DNA from: Acidimicrobiales bacterium
GTDB lineage: Bacteria > Actinomycetota > Acidimicrobiia > Acidimicrobiales > JACCXE01
Direction of reading: 5' to 3'
Assembly (NCBI GenBank): GCA_035546775.1
Contig: DASZWD010000020.1
Span: forward strand, 24,953-88,952
Length of the DNA: 64,000 nucleotides
The translations under genes and the position numbers were made by a program. The notes under the pieces are model-generated. The model made no database searches and was not told the DNA's origin. It saw only the letters and a list, made by a program, of their open reading frames with translations. This document shows positions 16,410 to 25,943 of this stretch, piece by piece. Numbering within the stretch: the stretch's first letter is position 1; each line of letters starts with the position of its first letter.

Positions 16410-18770
16410 GTGGGTTCCAAATTCGTTTCAGTGTCGGCGCCGATTTCGGGCACCGACAAGACGTTGTCGTTCGAGACGGGCAAGCTGGCGCAGCAGTCAC
16501 AGGGCGCCGTCGTAGCCAAGATCGGCGAGACCACGGTGCTGTGCACCGCCAACGCCGCCAAGTCGGTCCGTGAGGGCACCGACTTCTTTCCGCTGACCGT
16601 CAACGTCGAAGAGCGCATGTACGCCGCCGGCAAGATCCCCGGCAGCTTCTTCCGCCGTGAAGGCCGTCCGACGGACAACGCCATCCTGACGTGCCGCCTC
16701 ATCGACCGTCCGCTGCGCCCGTCGTTCCCCGACGGCTTCCGCAACGACGTCGACGTCGTCGCCACCATCATCGGCAACGACCAGGAGAACCCGCACGACG
16801 TGCTGGCGATCAACGCCGCGTCCGCCGCGCTGCGCATCTCGGGCATCCCGTTCGAGCACGCCATCGGCGCGGTGCGCATGGGCTTCAGCCAGGAAGGCGA
16901 GTGGCTCCCGCACGTGTCCTACGACGACGGCGACGAGTGCACCTTCGAGATCGTGGTGGCCGGTCGGATCGTCGGTGACGACGTCGCCATCATGATGGTC
17001 GAGGCCGGCGGCACCGAGAAGGCGTGGGACTACTACCAGGCCGGCGCCCCCAAGGTCACCGAAGAGCGCATCGCCGAGGGCCTCGAACAGGCCAAGACGT
17101 GGATCCGCGAGTCGTGCCTGCTGCAGGATGAACTGGTCAAGCAGGTCGGCGAGGTCGAGCCGCTGCAGTTCACCGTCGGCGTCGACTACGAGGACGACGT
17201 GTACGAGCGCGTTGCCGCCATCGCGTCCGACGACATCGCCAAGGCGTGCACCATCATCCAGAAGGCCGAGCGCAACGATGCCCTTGACGCCATCGCCGCC
17301 AGCGCGCAGGAGACCCTCGCCGAGGAGTTCCCCGACCGCGGCAAGGAGATCAAGGCTGCGGTTCGCTCGCTGACCAAGAAGGCGGTGCGCGCCCGCATCG
17401 TCAACGACGGCGTGCGCATGGACGGCCGCGGTCCGGCGGACCTGCGCCCGATCTCAGCCGAGGTCGGCCTCATCCCCACGGCGCACGGCACTGGCCTGTT
17501 CCAGCGTGGTGAGACCCAGGTTCTCAACGTCCTCACCCTGGGCATGCCGAAGATGGACCAGATGCTCGACAACATCGCCGGCGAAGACAAGAAGCGCTAC
17601 ATGCACCACTACAACATGCCGCCCTTCGCCAACGGCGAGACGGGCCGCATGGGTTCGCCCAAGCGCCGCGAGATCGGCCACGGCCTGCTCGCCGAGCGCG
17701 CCCTGCTCCCGGTCGTGCCCCACGTCGAAGAGTTCCCGTACGCGCTGCGCCTGGTGTCCGAAGTGCTGGCGTCGAACGGCTCGACGTCGATGGCGTCGGT
17801 GTGCTCGTCGACGCTGTCGCTGATGGACGGCGGCGTGCCGATCAAGGCGCCCGTCGCCGGCATCGCCATGGGCCTCGTCTACGCCGAGGGCAAGTACACG
17901 CCGCTGACCGACATCCTCGGCGCCGAAGACGCCTTCGGTGACATGGACTTCAAGGTCGCCGGCACCGCCGACTTCGTCACCGCGCTTCAGCTCGACACCA
18001 AGATCGACGGCCTGCCCGCCGAGGTGCTCGCCCAAGCACTCACCCAGGCCCGCGACGCCCGCCTCAAGATCCTCGAGATCATGGCCAGCGCCATCGCCGA
18101 GCCGCGTGAGGAAGTGGCCGACAGTGCCCCGAAGATCGTCAGCTTCGAGATCCCGATCGACAAGATCGGCGAGGTCATCGGCCCCAAGGGCAAGGTCATC
18201 AACGCCATCCAGCAGGAAACCGGCGCCGACATCGGCGTCGACGACGACGGCATGGTGGGCACGGTCACCATCGGCTCGACCGACGGTGGCGCCGTCGCCG
18301 AGGCCCGTCGCCGCATCGAGCTGATCCTCGACCCGCCCCGGGCGCACGTGGGTGAGACGTACAAGGGCCGCGTGGTGAACATCACCAAGTTCGGCGCGTT
18401 CGTCAACATTCTCCCGGGCCGCGACGGCCTGCTGCACATCAGCAAGCTCGGCCAGGGCAAGCGCATCGACAAGGTCGAAGACGTCGTCGATCTCGGTGAC
18501 GAGGTCGAGGTGCGTGTCGACGACATCGACCAGCAGGGCAAGGTCAGCCTGTCGATCGCCGGCGACGCGCCGGCGGCCAAAGAAGGCGGCGCGTCGACTG
18601 AGGCGTCGTCGGAAGGTGGCGCCGTCGCCACGGCCAGTTTCGAGGAATTCCTCGACGAAGAGCTGGGCGATTCGCTCGGTGATCTCGGCCCCGCCGAGGA
18701 GCGTGCGCCGCGCAGCGAGGGGGACCGCGGTCCGCGTCGCAACCCGCGTCGCGGTGGCGGACGCCGCTAG
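16410..18770 (+). CDS. pnp: Polyribonucleotide nucleotidyltransferase (PNPase)
   Basis: 786 aa from GTG with a GAGGAG site upstream. Two RNase PH-like domains (about 1-225 and 315-555) flank a helical linker; the second carries the catalytic core with G-R-G-P-A-D-L-R, F-x-R-G-E-T-Q and the phosphate-binding S-N-G-S-T-S-M-A-S segment. A KH domain (about 565-630, I-G-x-V-I-G-P-K-G-K) and an S1 domain (about 645-715, G-R-V-V-N-I-T-K-F-G-A-F-V) follow, with a ~70-residue acidic then Arg/Gly-rich tail. It degrades RNA phosphorolytically from the 3' end. The M16 peptidase gene starts 5 bases after its stop. Confidence 0.97.
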   Translation: MGSKFVSVSAPISGTDKTLSFETGKLAQQSQGAVVAKIGETTVLCTANAAKSVREGTDFFPLTVNVEERMYAAGKIPGSFFRREGRPTDNAILTCRLIDRPLRPSFPDGFRNDVDVVATIIGNDQENPHDVLAINAASAALRISGIPFEHAIGAVRMGFSQEGEWLPHVSYDDGDECTFEIVVAGRIVGDDVAIMMVEAGGTEKAWDYYQAGAPKVTEERIAEGLEQAKTWIRESCLLQDELVKQVGEVEPLQFTVGVDYEDDVYERVAAIASDDIAKACTIIQKAERNDALDAIAASAQETLAEEFPDRGKEIKAAVRSLTKKAVRARIVNDGVRMDGRGPADLRPISAEVGLIPTAHGTGLFQRGETQVLNVLTLGMPKMDQMLDNIAGEDKKRYMHHYNMPPFANGETGRMGSPKRREIGHGLLAERALLPVVPHVEEFPYALRLVSEVLASNGSTSMASVCSSTLSLMDGGVPIKAPVAGIAMGLVYAEGKYTPLTDILGAEDAFGDMDFKVAGTADFVTALQLDTKIDGLPAEVLAQALTQARDARLKILEIMASAIAEPREEVADSAPKIVSFEIPIDKIGEVIGPKGKVINAIQQETGADIGVDDDGMVGTVTIGSTDGGAVAEARRRIELILDPPRAHVGETYKGRVVNITKFGAFVNILPGRDGLLHISKLGQGKRIDKVEDVVDLGDEVEVRVDDIDQQGKVSLSIAGDAPAAKEGGASTEASSEGGAVATASFEEFLDEELGDSLGDLGPAEERAPRSEGDRGPRRNPRRGGGRR

Positions 18771-18775
18771 CGCGC

Positions 18776-20032
18776 TTGCTGAACTCCACCCGTCTTGACT
18801 CGGGCCTAACCGTCGTTACCGAGCGCGTCCCTGCGGCGCGCTCGGTGGCGTACGGGGCCTGGGTGGGCACCGGTTCGCGCGACGAGTCCGCCGAACTTGC
18901 CGGGGCGTCGCATTTCCTCGAGCACCTGCTGTTCAAGGGGACGGCGACTCGTTCGACCGCCGACATCGCCGAGGCGATCGACGCCATGGGCGGTGACATG
19001 AACGCCTTCACGTCGCGCGAGCACACCGGCTTTCACGTCAAGTGCCTCGACGACGACGGCGCCGAAGCCCTCGACATCCTCGTCGACATCATGGCGGCGC
19101 CGGTGATCGCGCCGGCCGACGTAGAAGTCGAGCGGGGCGTGATCGTCGAGGAGATTCTCGAACGCGACGACGAACCCGCCGATTGGGTGCACGATTTCGT
19201 TCTCCAGTCGACGTATCCGCACAACGCTCTGGGCAATGACGTCCTCGGCTCGCAAGAGTCCATCGAGGTGATGCCCCGCGACGCCATCGCCGAGTTTTTC
19301 GCCACCAACTACACGCCGGCGAACATCGTCGTCGCCGCGGCCGGCGCCGTCGACCACGACGCGGTGTGCGCCGCCGGTGAGGCGATCGCCGCGGCGCGGG
19401 CCGCAGCGCCCGCAGGCAAGGCGCGGCCGACGCCAGCGCGCCCGGCGGCCGCGGTGGCCGTCGACGTGCAGGACACCGAACAGGTGCATCTGTGCATCGC
19501 GCTGCCCACCGTCGACCAGCACAGCGACGACCGTTACGCCCTCGCCGTCGTCGACCAGCTGCTCGGCGGAGGGTTGTCGTCGCGGCTGTTCCAGGAGGTG
19601 CGCGAGAAGCGGGGCCTGGCGTACACGATCTACAGCTACCGGTCGCTGTTCAGCGACGCCGGCCTGCTCGTTATCTGCGCGGGCACCGCGCCGGCGAAGG
19701 TGTGCGACACGCTCGACATCATCGGCACGGAGTTGGCGCGCGTCGCCCACGACGGTGTCGCCGCCCGCGAGCTCGACATCGCCCGGCGCCACCTCGTCGG
19801 GGCGTTCCACCTCGGTCTCGAAGACACGGGGTCGCGCATGGCGAGCATCGCGTCGTCGCAACTGGCGCTCGGGCGCGTCGACGAGGTCGACGTGGCGGCG
19901 CAGCGCATTCGCGACGTGACGGCCGAAGACGTGACGCGCGTCGTCCAGGACCTCGCCGCTGCACCCCGCGTCGTGGCCGTCGTCGGCCCGGTGAGTGAAA
20001 CCGAGATCTCCGAACACGTCGCTCGCTGGTAA
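18776..20032 (+). CDS. M16 zinc peptidase (PepR-like)
   Basis: 418 aa from TTG at 18776, five bases after the pnp stop. The inverted zinc motif H46-F-L-E49-H50 is present with the downstream Glu in the E-x6-E spacing expected for M16 peptidases. The C-terminal half is the inactive-type M16 repeat with the substrate-contact segment R-E-K-R-G-L-A-Y. Single-chain processing peptidases of this size follow pnp in mycobacteria (pepR). The physiological substrate is unknown. Confidence 0.92.
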   Translation: MLNSTRLDSGLTVVTERVPAARSVAYGAWVGTGSRDESAELAGASHFLEHLLFKGTATRSTADIAEAIDAMGGDMNAFTSREHTGFHVKCLDDDGAEALDILVDIMAAPVIAPADVEVERGVIVEEILERDDEPADWVHDFVLQSTYPHNALGNDVLGSQESIEVMPRDAIAEFFATNYTPANIVVAAAGAVDHDAVCAAGEAIAAARAAAPAGKARPTPARPAAAVAVDVQDTEQVHLCIALPTVDQHSDDRYALAVVDQLLGGGLSSRLFQEVREKRGLAYTIYSYRSLFSDAGLLVICAGTAPAKVCDTLDIIGTELARVAHDGVAARELDIARRHLVGAFHLGLEDTGSRMASIASSQLALGRVDEVDVAAQRIRDVTAEDVTRVVQDLAAAPRVVAVVGPVSETEISEHVARW

Positions 20033-20041
20033 AAACAGCGG

Positions 20042-20827
20042 ATGGCAGATCCCATTCGCGTTGGCGTGTTCGGGGCCGCAGGTCGCATGGGTCGCACCAT
20101 CTGCGCCGCCGTAGCCGCTGACGGCGCGCTCGAACTGGTGGCGGGCGTCGACCCGTACGCCGAGGGCGAGTCGGTGCAGGGCATCACGGTGGCCAAGGAG
20201 GCGCACGCCTTCGCCGACGCCGGCGTGCAGGTGGCCATCGACTTCACGGTGATCGACGCGGCCCGCGTCAACGCCGCGTGGTGCGCCACGCACGCCACCC
20301 ACGCGGTGATCGGCACCAGCGGCTTCGGTGACAAGGACATCGACGACTTGCGCCACTTGTTCACCGGCGACGGGGCGCCCAATTGCATCGTCGCCGCCAA
20401 CTTCGCCGTGGGCGCGGTCCTCGACGGCTACCTGGCGGCCAAAGCGGCGCCGTTCTTCGACACAGTCGAGATCATCGAGATGCACCACGACGGCAAAAAG
20501 GACGCACCGTCGGGCACCGCCATCGACACCGCGCAGCGCATCGCAGCGGCGCAGGGGGAGTGGGCGGCGGACCCGACGACCATCGAACACATCGCGGGCG
20601 CCCGCGGCGCCAAGGGCGCGGCCGGCATCCCGATTCACTCCGTGCGCATGCGCGGCATGATCGCCTCGCAAGAGGTGATCTTCGGCACCACCGGCCAGTC
20701 GCTCACGATCCGCCATGACACCTTCGACCGCACGTCGTTCATGCCGGGCGTGCTGATGGCGACGAAGGCGGTCGTCGACCGCCCGGGGCTCACCGTGGGT
20801 CTCGCCGACCTGATGGGGCTGAGCTGA
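20042..20827 (+). CDS. dapB: 4-hydroxy-tetrahydrodipicolinate reductase
   Basis: 261 aa from ATG. The N-terminal Rossmann motif G-A-A-G-R-M-G-R, the A-A-N-F-A-V-G segment and the catalytic region [14 protein letters not shown] (His and Lys) identify DapB. It reduces the dapA product using NAD(P)H in lysine and diaminopimelate synthesis. It follows the M16 peptidase by 9 bases; its TGA shares one base with the ATG of the dehydrogenase downstream (TGATG). dapA lies 8.8 kb further on. Confidence 0.96.
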   Translation: MADPIRVGVFGAAGRMGRTICAAVAADGALELVAGVDPYAEGESVQGITVAKEAHAFADAGVQVAIDFTVIDAARVNAAWCATHATHAVIGTSGFGDKDIDDLRHLFTGDGAPNCIVAANFAVGAVLDGYLAAKAAPFFDTVEIIEMHHDGKKDAPSGTAIDTAQRIAAAQGEWAADPTTIEHIAGARGAKGAAGIPIHSVRMRGMIASQEVIFGTTGQSLTIRHDTFDRTSFMPGVLMATKAVVDRPGLTVGLADLMGLS

Positions 20828-21867
20828 TGCGCGCCGTCACCGCCTACGCGACCGCGGCTCCCGGCGCGCCGTTCGAGAAGACGACCATCGAGCGCCGCGA
20901 CCTCGGCGCCCACGACGTATCGGTCGCCATCAAGTACGCCGGCATCTGCCACTCCGACATCCACACCGCGCGGGGCGAATGGGGTGAGACGATCTACCCG
21001 CTGGTGCCGGGCCACGAGATCACCGGCGTCGTCGACGCCGTCGGTTCCGCGGTCACGCGGCACAAGGTCGGCGACCGCGTCGGTGTCGGTGTCATCGTCG
21101 ACTCGTGCCGCGAGTGCGCGTCGTGCGTCACCGATCGTGAGCAGTACTGCGAGGTCGGCGCCACCGAGACCTACGGCGCCATCGGCCGCGACGGGCGGGT
21201 CACTCACGGCGGCTACTCGACGCACGTCGTCGTCGACCAGGACTTCGTGTTTCGCATCCCCGACGCGCTCGCCCTCGACGCCGCCGCGCCGCTGCTGTGC
21301 GCCGGAATCACGCTGTACTCGCCGCTGCGGCACTGGGGCGCGGGAAACGGTAAGTCGGTGGCCATTGTGGGCATGGGTGGGCTCGGTCACCTCGGGGTGC
21401 AGCTGGCCCACGCGATGGGGGCGGAGGTGACGGTGCTGTCGCACAGCCTCGCCAAGCAGGACGACGGCGCGCGGCTCGGTGCCAGCGCGTACTACGCCAC
21501 CAGTGACGCAGCGACCTTCGACGCGTTGCGGGGCCGCTTCGACCTGATCGTGAGCACGGTGTCGGTGCCGATCGACCTCGAGGAGTACCTGTCGCTCCTG
21601 CGGGTGGACGGGGCCTTCGTGCTCGTCGGGCTGCCGCCGGAGAAGATGGAGTTCAAGGCCGGGTGGGTGGCAACCGACCGCCGCACCCTCGCCGGTTCCT
21701 GCATCGGTGGTCTCGCCGAGACCCAGGAGATGCTCGACTTCTGCGCGCGGCACGGCGTTGCCGCCCTCGTCGAGACGATCCCGGCGTCACAGATCGACGA
21801 GGCATGGGACCGCGTCGTCGCCAGCGACGTGCGCTACCGCTTCGTCATCGACGCGTCGACGATGTAA
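20827..21867 (+). CDS. Zinc-dependent NAD(P) alcohol dehydrogenase, cinnamyl/YahK type
   Basis: 346 aa. Medium-chain dehydrogenase with catalytic-zinc motif G-I-C-H-S-D (near residue 38) and G-H-E, a structural-zinc cysteine set (C-R-E-C-A-S-C then Y-C), and the Rossmann motif G-M-G-G-L-G-H-L-G near 180. The G-H-L-G variant and the C-H-S-D motif match the cinnamyl-alcohol/YahK subgroup, which usually reduces aldehydes with NADPH. The substrate is unknown. It is translationally coupled to dapB and abuts the convergent sulfatase gene with no spacer. Confidence 0.85.
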   Translation: MRAVTAYATAAPGAPFEKTTIERRDLGAHDVSVAIKYAGICHSDIHTARGEWGETIYPLVPGHEITGVVDAVGSAVTRHKVGDRVGVGVIVDSCRECASCVTDREQYCEVGATETYGAIGRDGRVTHGGYSTHVVVDQDFVFRIPDALALDAAAPLLCAGITLYSPLRHWGAGNGKSVAIVGMGGLGHLGVQLAHAMGAEVTVLSHSLAKQDDGARLGASAYYATSDAATFDALRGRFDLIVSTVSVPIDLEEYLSLLRVDGAFVLVGLPPEKMEFKAGWVATDRRTLAGSCIGGLAETQEMLDFCARHGVAALVETIPASQIDEAWDRVVASDVRYRFVIDASTM

Positions 21868-24585
21868 CTACGCCGTGATCGTCCAGTGGCGCGTGGCGGC
21901 GGGGCCGGCGGTGCCGTTGGCCGTGGCGCGCACCGCGAAGGTGTGGTCGCCGATCGCCTGGTCCTCGTAGACGACCGGACTCGAACACGGCGTGAAGGCG
22001 GTGCTGTCGAGGGCGCATTCGAACGTCGCTCCCTTGACGTCGGCGGTAAACGCGAAGCCCGACACCTCGTTGGTGGTCGTGCCCGACGGGCCGGCCGTGA
22101 TCGTGGTCGTCGGCATGCCCGAGGCGCGCACGGCGCCGCCGCTCGGTGCGCTGCTCGACTGCGTCCAGGTCTGGGTGAGGATGGGCGACAGGTTGCCGGC
22201 GGCGTCGTAGGCGCGCGAGCGCAGCACGTGCGGCCCGTCGGCGAGCGAGTACAGGATCATGAACGTCGGGTCGCCGTCGAAGTACGGCCCGCCGTCGACG
22301 GAGAACACCCACTTCACGGTTTCGTTCGCACTGACCTTCACGAAGGGGTCCGGACCCATCGTCCCCGCCGGCGACGTGCCGCTGATCGTCGGCGCGGTGC
22401 GGTCGATGACCCACTGGTAGTTGGTCGTCGCGGCGTTACCGACGGCGTCGACGGCGGTGACGCCGAGAACGTGCGTGCCGTTGGCCAGGGTGCCGGTGGT
22501 GAGTGTGCCGCTGTCGCACGGCGACTGAGCCCCGGTGTCGATCCGGCACATCACCGGTGCGCCGACCGGTTCACCGAAGCCGAAGGCGAACGACGCCGTT
22601 TGCTGCTTGGTTTGCCGCGCCGGCGCGCTCGTGAACGCCGCCGTGGGTCCGGCGTTGTCGACGCGGAACCACGCCTCGCTCGGTGGGCTCGTCTGCACCC
22701 CGCCCGGCCCGGTGCCGCGCACGCGGAAGATCCAACGACCGTCGCGCAGGTTGCTGTAGGCGTATCCGGTGTCGGGCGAGCACGGCTTCCAGGCGCCGAC
22801 GCCCGTCGCGCTGAGTTGGCACTCGACGTTGGTGGTGGCCACGGCCGGCCGGAACCGGATCGTGCCCGAGCGCTGGCGGCTGGCAGCGGGCACGCCGCTG
22901 ATGCCATACGACGGCCCGACGCGGTGGATCGAGAACGTGCGCGTTTCCGGCGTCGGGTCGGCCGTGCCGTTCGGGGCGACGGCGGCCACGCGGAACGTGT
23001 AGTCACCGTCGGCGAGCGGGCCGGCGGCGAAGCCGGCGGCGGGGCACGGGCCGTCAGACACGACGACGGCGTCGCGCAGCAAGCTGCAGGTGAAGGTCGC
23101 GGTGCGTGTGTCGGCGAAGTAGGTGAAGCCGACGGTGCGCACCGCCACCAACGACCCGTTCGGTCCCGTGGTGGCGCGCAGCAGCGTCGTGTTGGGTGTG
23201 TGGGGTGCCGTGCGCTGTTGTAGTTCGGTGTCGAGCCGCGCCTGTTCGGCCGCCCACGTCGGGTTGCCGGCCAGGTTGTGCAGTTCGTTCGGATCCGCGC
23301 TGAGGTCGTACAGCTCGCGCTCACCGGTCGCGTAGGCCACGTACTTCATTCGGCTCTCGACGACACCCAAGAACGACGGGGGCGCGAACGCACCGAGGCT
23401 CCAGTACAGCGGGCGCGTCACGCCGCACGGGTAGCTCGGGCCCTCGCAGTGCTCGATGATCGCGGCGCTGCGTACCGTGGCGGCGTCGCCGCGCACGAGC
23501 GGCATCAGCGACGTTCCGTCGACGTTCCACTGAATGCCCGCCTCGTCGGCGAAGGTCGGGGCGAAGTCGATGTTCTGCACGAGGGCGTGCGACGTCGTGC
23601 CGACGAGCGACGCCTTCATCTGCGCCGGGTAGCGGATCGCCATCGGCGTGCGCACCGCCTCCTCGTAGGCAACCTCCTTGAAGTGGCCGCGGTGCTCGCC
23701 GTAGAGGTAGCCGTTGTCCGACACGTAGACCACGAGCGTGTTGTTCGCCCGCGCGCCGAGGCCGGCGAGCAGCGTCTTGACCGAGTCGTCGAGGCCGCGC
23801 ACGGCGCGGGTCATCGACACGAAGTCGTTGTCGAGCCGAGCGGTGAGGCCGGCGTCGAAGGGCGGGATGCGCGTGTAGTTCGGCTTGTTCGCCGCTGTGG
23901 TGTCCTCGTTCCATGACGGGCCCCGCGGCGGCGTCACCGGCAGGGTGGCGTAGCGCGGGTCGTTCGCCGGCATGTGGGGCGACGTCGGCGTGTACATGGC
24001 GAAGAACGGCTTGTCCGCCGGCGTGGACCCGATGAAGTCGGTCAGGTAGTCGGCGAGGATTTCTGGGGCGACGCCGGTGCGGTTCGTCCACGTGCCGTTG
24101 ACGTTGAGCTTCGGGTCGACGAGCGAGTACGACGAGCCGCCGTTGCCCTGACACACCCACAGGTCGAACTCGGGCTTGGGGCTGGCGCACGCGTGGCTGT
24201 TGAGGTACTTGCCGGCGATGGCCGTGCGGTAGCCCGCCTGGTGGAGGGCGTCGACGATCGTCGGGCGGGTCATGTCGAGTTCGTTGCTATCGACGCCCGT
24301 GTTCTGTTCGAACAATCCGGTGAGGAGCTCGCTGCGCGACGGGCAGCACAGGCTCGAGGCGACGTAGTGGCGGTCGAACAACTCGCCCCGGTCGACGATC
24401 TGGCTGAACACCGTCGGCATGAGCGACCGGTTGAACGTCGAGTTGGCCTGGTCGTCAGCGACGATCATGAGGATGTTCGGCTTCGGCGGCGTCAGTGCGG
24501 CCGAGTGCGCCGGCGCGGTCGACAGCGCAACCGCGAGCGTGGTAACGAGCGCCAGCACCGTCGCGAGATGCAGGAAGCGCCTCAC
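21868..24585 (-). CDS. Secreted sulfatase with Ig-like repeat tail
   Basis: 905 aa from GTG at 24585, which overlaps the stop of the DedA gene (GTGA). A signal peptide covers residues 1-29. The sulfatase domain (about 35-455) has the formylglycine motif C-C-P-S-R-x-x-x-L-T-G near 79-89, an upstream A-D-D-Q metal site and S-D-N-G near 285. Residues about 460-905 hold around four or five Ig-like repeats, several with paired cysteines (F-x-C-x-L-D ... P-C). Sulfatases of this form cleave sulfate esters outside the cell after Cys is oxidised to formylglycine. The extra ~450-residue tail probably binds polysaccharide or cell wall. The open frame upstream of GTG overlaps the DedA and TetR genes and is rejected. 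Confidence 0.85.
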   Translation of the reverse strand: MRRFLHLATVLALVTTLAVALSTAPAHSAALTPPKPNILMIVADDQANSTFNRSLMPTVFSQIVDRGELFDRHYVASSLCCPSRSELLTGLFEQNTGVDSNELDMTRPTIVDALHQAGYRTAIAGKYLNSHACASPKPEFDLWVCQGNGGSSYSLVDPKLNVNGTWTNRTGVAPEILADYLTDFIGSTPADKPFFAMYTPTSPHMPANDPRYATLPVTPPRGPSWNEDTTAANKPNYTRIPPFDAGLTARLDNDFVSMTRAVRGLDDSVKTLLAGLGARANNTLVVYVSDNGYLYGEHRGHFKEVAYEEAVRTPMAIRYPAQMKASLVGTTSHALVQNIDFAPTFADEAGIQWNVDGTSLMPLVRGDAATVRSAAIIEHCEGPSYPCGVTRPLYWSLGAFAPPSFLGVVESRMKYVAYATGERELYDLSADPNELHNLAGNPTWAAEQARLDTELQQRTAPHTPNTTLLRATTGPNGSLVAVRTVGFTYFADTRTATFTCSLLRDAVVVSDGPCPAAGFAAGPLADGDYTFRVAAVAPNGTADPTPETRTFSIHRVGPSYGISGVPAASRQRSGTIRFRPAVATTNVECQLSATGVGAWKPCSPDTGYAYSNLRDGRWIFRVRGTGPGGVQTSPPSEAWFRVDNAGPTAAFTSAPARQTKQQTASFAFGFGEPVGAPVMCRIDTGAQSPCDSGTLTTGTLANGTHVLGVTAVDAVGNAATTNYQWVIDRTAPTISGTSPAGTMGPDPFVKVSANETVKWVFSVDGGPYFDGDPTFMILYSLADGPHVLRSRAYDAAGNLSPILTQTWTQSSSAPSGGAVRASGMPTTTITAGPSGTTTNEVSGFAFTADVKGATFECALDSTAFTPCSSPVVYEDQAIGDHTFAVRATANGTAGPAATRHWTITA

Positions 24586-25286
24586 TCGTTCTCGTTGGCT
24601 TCGATCGACGCTTCGAGCTCGTCGGCCATGGCGCTGACGCCGCGCATCTCGGCCGGTTCCGTCCCCTTCTTGCGGTTCATCGCCCACTGGAGCGCGAACA
24701 GCGCGATGGAGATCGCGACCAGCGGCCACTGGTAGTGGTGGATGAAGCGCAGCACCGGGTCGAGCACCGGCTTGAACAGGTTCGCCGTCTTGCGGATGAA
24801 GATCAGTCGGGCGACGGTGCCGGTCACGTTGAGGGTGACGAACCACGGGATGTTCATGCCCGATGCGCCCGCCAGTAAGCACACGTAGGCGTTGGGCGCC
24901 AGGAACACGATGACCGGCCCGGCGCGCGTGAACCACTTCTTGATGAACGGCACGGTCCCGCTGTTGCCGGTGTTGCGTTCGATCCAGTCGAGGGCGCCGT
25001 CGCCGAACCAGCGGCCGAGGAGGAAGTAGAGCGGGTCGGTGAGCACCAGGCGGAAGAACGACACGCCGTAGAACACGACGGGGTTCACGCGGTTCGACGC
25101 CAGGATCAGGTAGCGGTTGATCGGGTTGAAGAAGATCACGACGACCGGGTGGCTGTTGATCAACGCCGGCGAGGCGAATCCGACGATGGTGCCCGACGCC
25201 CAGAACGCCACGATCGGGACGAGCAGGATCGTCAGTTTCTTCCGACGAGCGCGGCGCTCCTCGTCGGTGCGCACCGGCTCGGTCAT
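24582..25286 (-). CDS. DedA-like membrane protein
   Basis: 234 aa from ATG at 25286 (an earlier ATG at 25310 would overlap the divergent TetR start). Three to five hydrophobic segments are visible, with a central F-x-R-x-x-x-x-D-P-L-Y-F-L-L-G-R-W-F-G segment and a G-P-x-I-V-F-L-A-P-N amphipathic stretch as in DedA/SNARE-associated (VTT) proteins, which scramble or flip lipids. The C-terminus is a charged cytoplasmic tail. It is the first gene of a two-gene unit with the sulfatase and diverges from a TetR gene 22 bases away, which probably controls it. Confidence 0.7.
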   Translation of the reverse strand: MTEPVRTDEERRARRKKLTILLVPIVAFWASGTIVGFASPALINSHPVVVIFFNPINRYLILASNRVNPVVFYGVSFFRLVLTDPLYFLLGRWFGDGALDWIERNTGNSGTVPFIKKWFTRAGPVIVFLAPNAYVCLLAGASGMNIPWFVTLNVTGTVARLIFIRKTANLFKPVLDPVLRFIHHYQWPLVAISIALFALQWAMNRKKGTEPAEMRGVSAMADELEASIEANENE

Positions 25287-25308
25287 CGCGTGATCGTACG
25301 ATGCCTCC

Positions 25309-25890
25309 ATGCGGGCTCGCGAGCGCGGCGTGTCGACCGAGCGCTTGCTCCAGGCGACCTTCGCCTGCGTGGCGCGCTACGGGATCGCCAAGACGACGAT
25401 CGAAGACGTCGCCCGCGAGGCCGGGATCAGCCGCGCCACCGTCTACCGCCAGTTCCCCGGCGGCAAGGACCAGCTCATCAGCGAGACGATCCGGTGGGAG
25501 ACAGCCCGGTTCTTCGCCGAGTTGGCCGAAGCCATCGACCACGCGCCGGATTTCGAGACGACATTGGAGGAGGCGATCGTGTTCGCCCGCGCCGCGCTGG
25601 CCCAACACGCCGTGTTCCAGAAGGTGCTCGAAACCGAACCCGACCTCCTGCTGCCGCGGATGAGCGTGGACGACTCGCTGGTGCGGGCCATGGTCGCCAC
25701 CTTCCTGAAGACCCACCTGGCGCCCGAGGCCGAGCGCCTGGCCGACGGCGTGACCGTCGACCAGGTCGCCGACCACGTTTCGCGGCTGCTTTTGTCGTTC
25801 TTCAACGCCGAGGGGAGCTGGGACCTCACCGACCGCGATCAAGTGAATCGCCTGGTCAGAACGCAGCTTTTGGCCGGAGTGTTCCGATAA
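25309..25890 (+). CDS. TetR-family transcriptional regulator
   Basis: 193 aa. The N-terminal helix-turn-helix is clear: K-T-T-I-E-D-V-A-R-E-A-G-I-S-R-A-T-V-Y-R (about residues 27-46). The ligand domain is unlike characterised regulators I can name. Its ATG at 25309 lies 22 bases from the divergent DedA start, so it probably regulates the DedA-sulfatase unit and itself. Its HTH is nearly identical to that of the next gene, indicating a local duplication. Confidence 0.88.
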   Translation: MRARERGVSTERLLQATFACVARYGIAKTTIEDVAREAGISRATVYRQFPGGKDQLISETIRWETARFFAELAEAIDHAPDFETTLEEAIVFARAALAQHAVFQKVLETEPDLLLPRMSVDDSLVRAMVATFLKTHLAPEAERLADGVTVDQVADHVSRLLLSFFNAEGSWDLTDRDQVNRLVRTQLLAGVFR

Positions 25891-25905
25891 GACGCTGAGA
25901 CACCA

Positions 25906-25940
25906 TTGACAGTGAGACAGATCTGTCGTTATCGTCTCAC
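25906..25940 (+). promoter_or_regulatory. TTGACA/TATCGT promoter with palindromic operator for second tetR
   Basis: TTGACA (25906-25911), an 18-base spacer and TATCGT (25930-25935) put transcription start at about 25941-25944, the start codon itself, implying a leaderless mRNA. The spacer holds a perfect 12-base palindrome, GACAGATCTGTC (25916-25927), inside a wider pair GTGAGAC (25912-25918) and GTCTCAC (25934-25940). This is a strong candidate TetR operator for autorepression. Confidence 0.75.
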
Positions 25941-25943
25941 GTG

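Noticed and set aside
24586..25842. Upstream extension of the sulfatase frame to 25842
   Set aside because: It runs through the DedA and TetR genes without a signal; the GTG at 24585 precedes a proper signal peptide.
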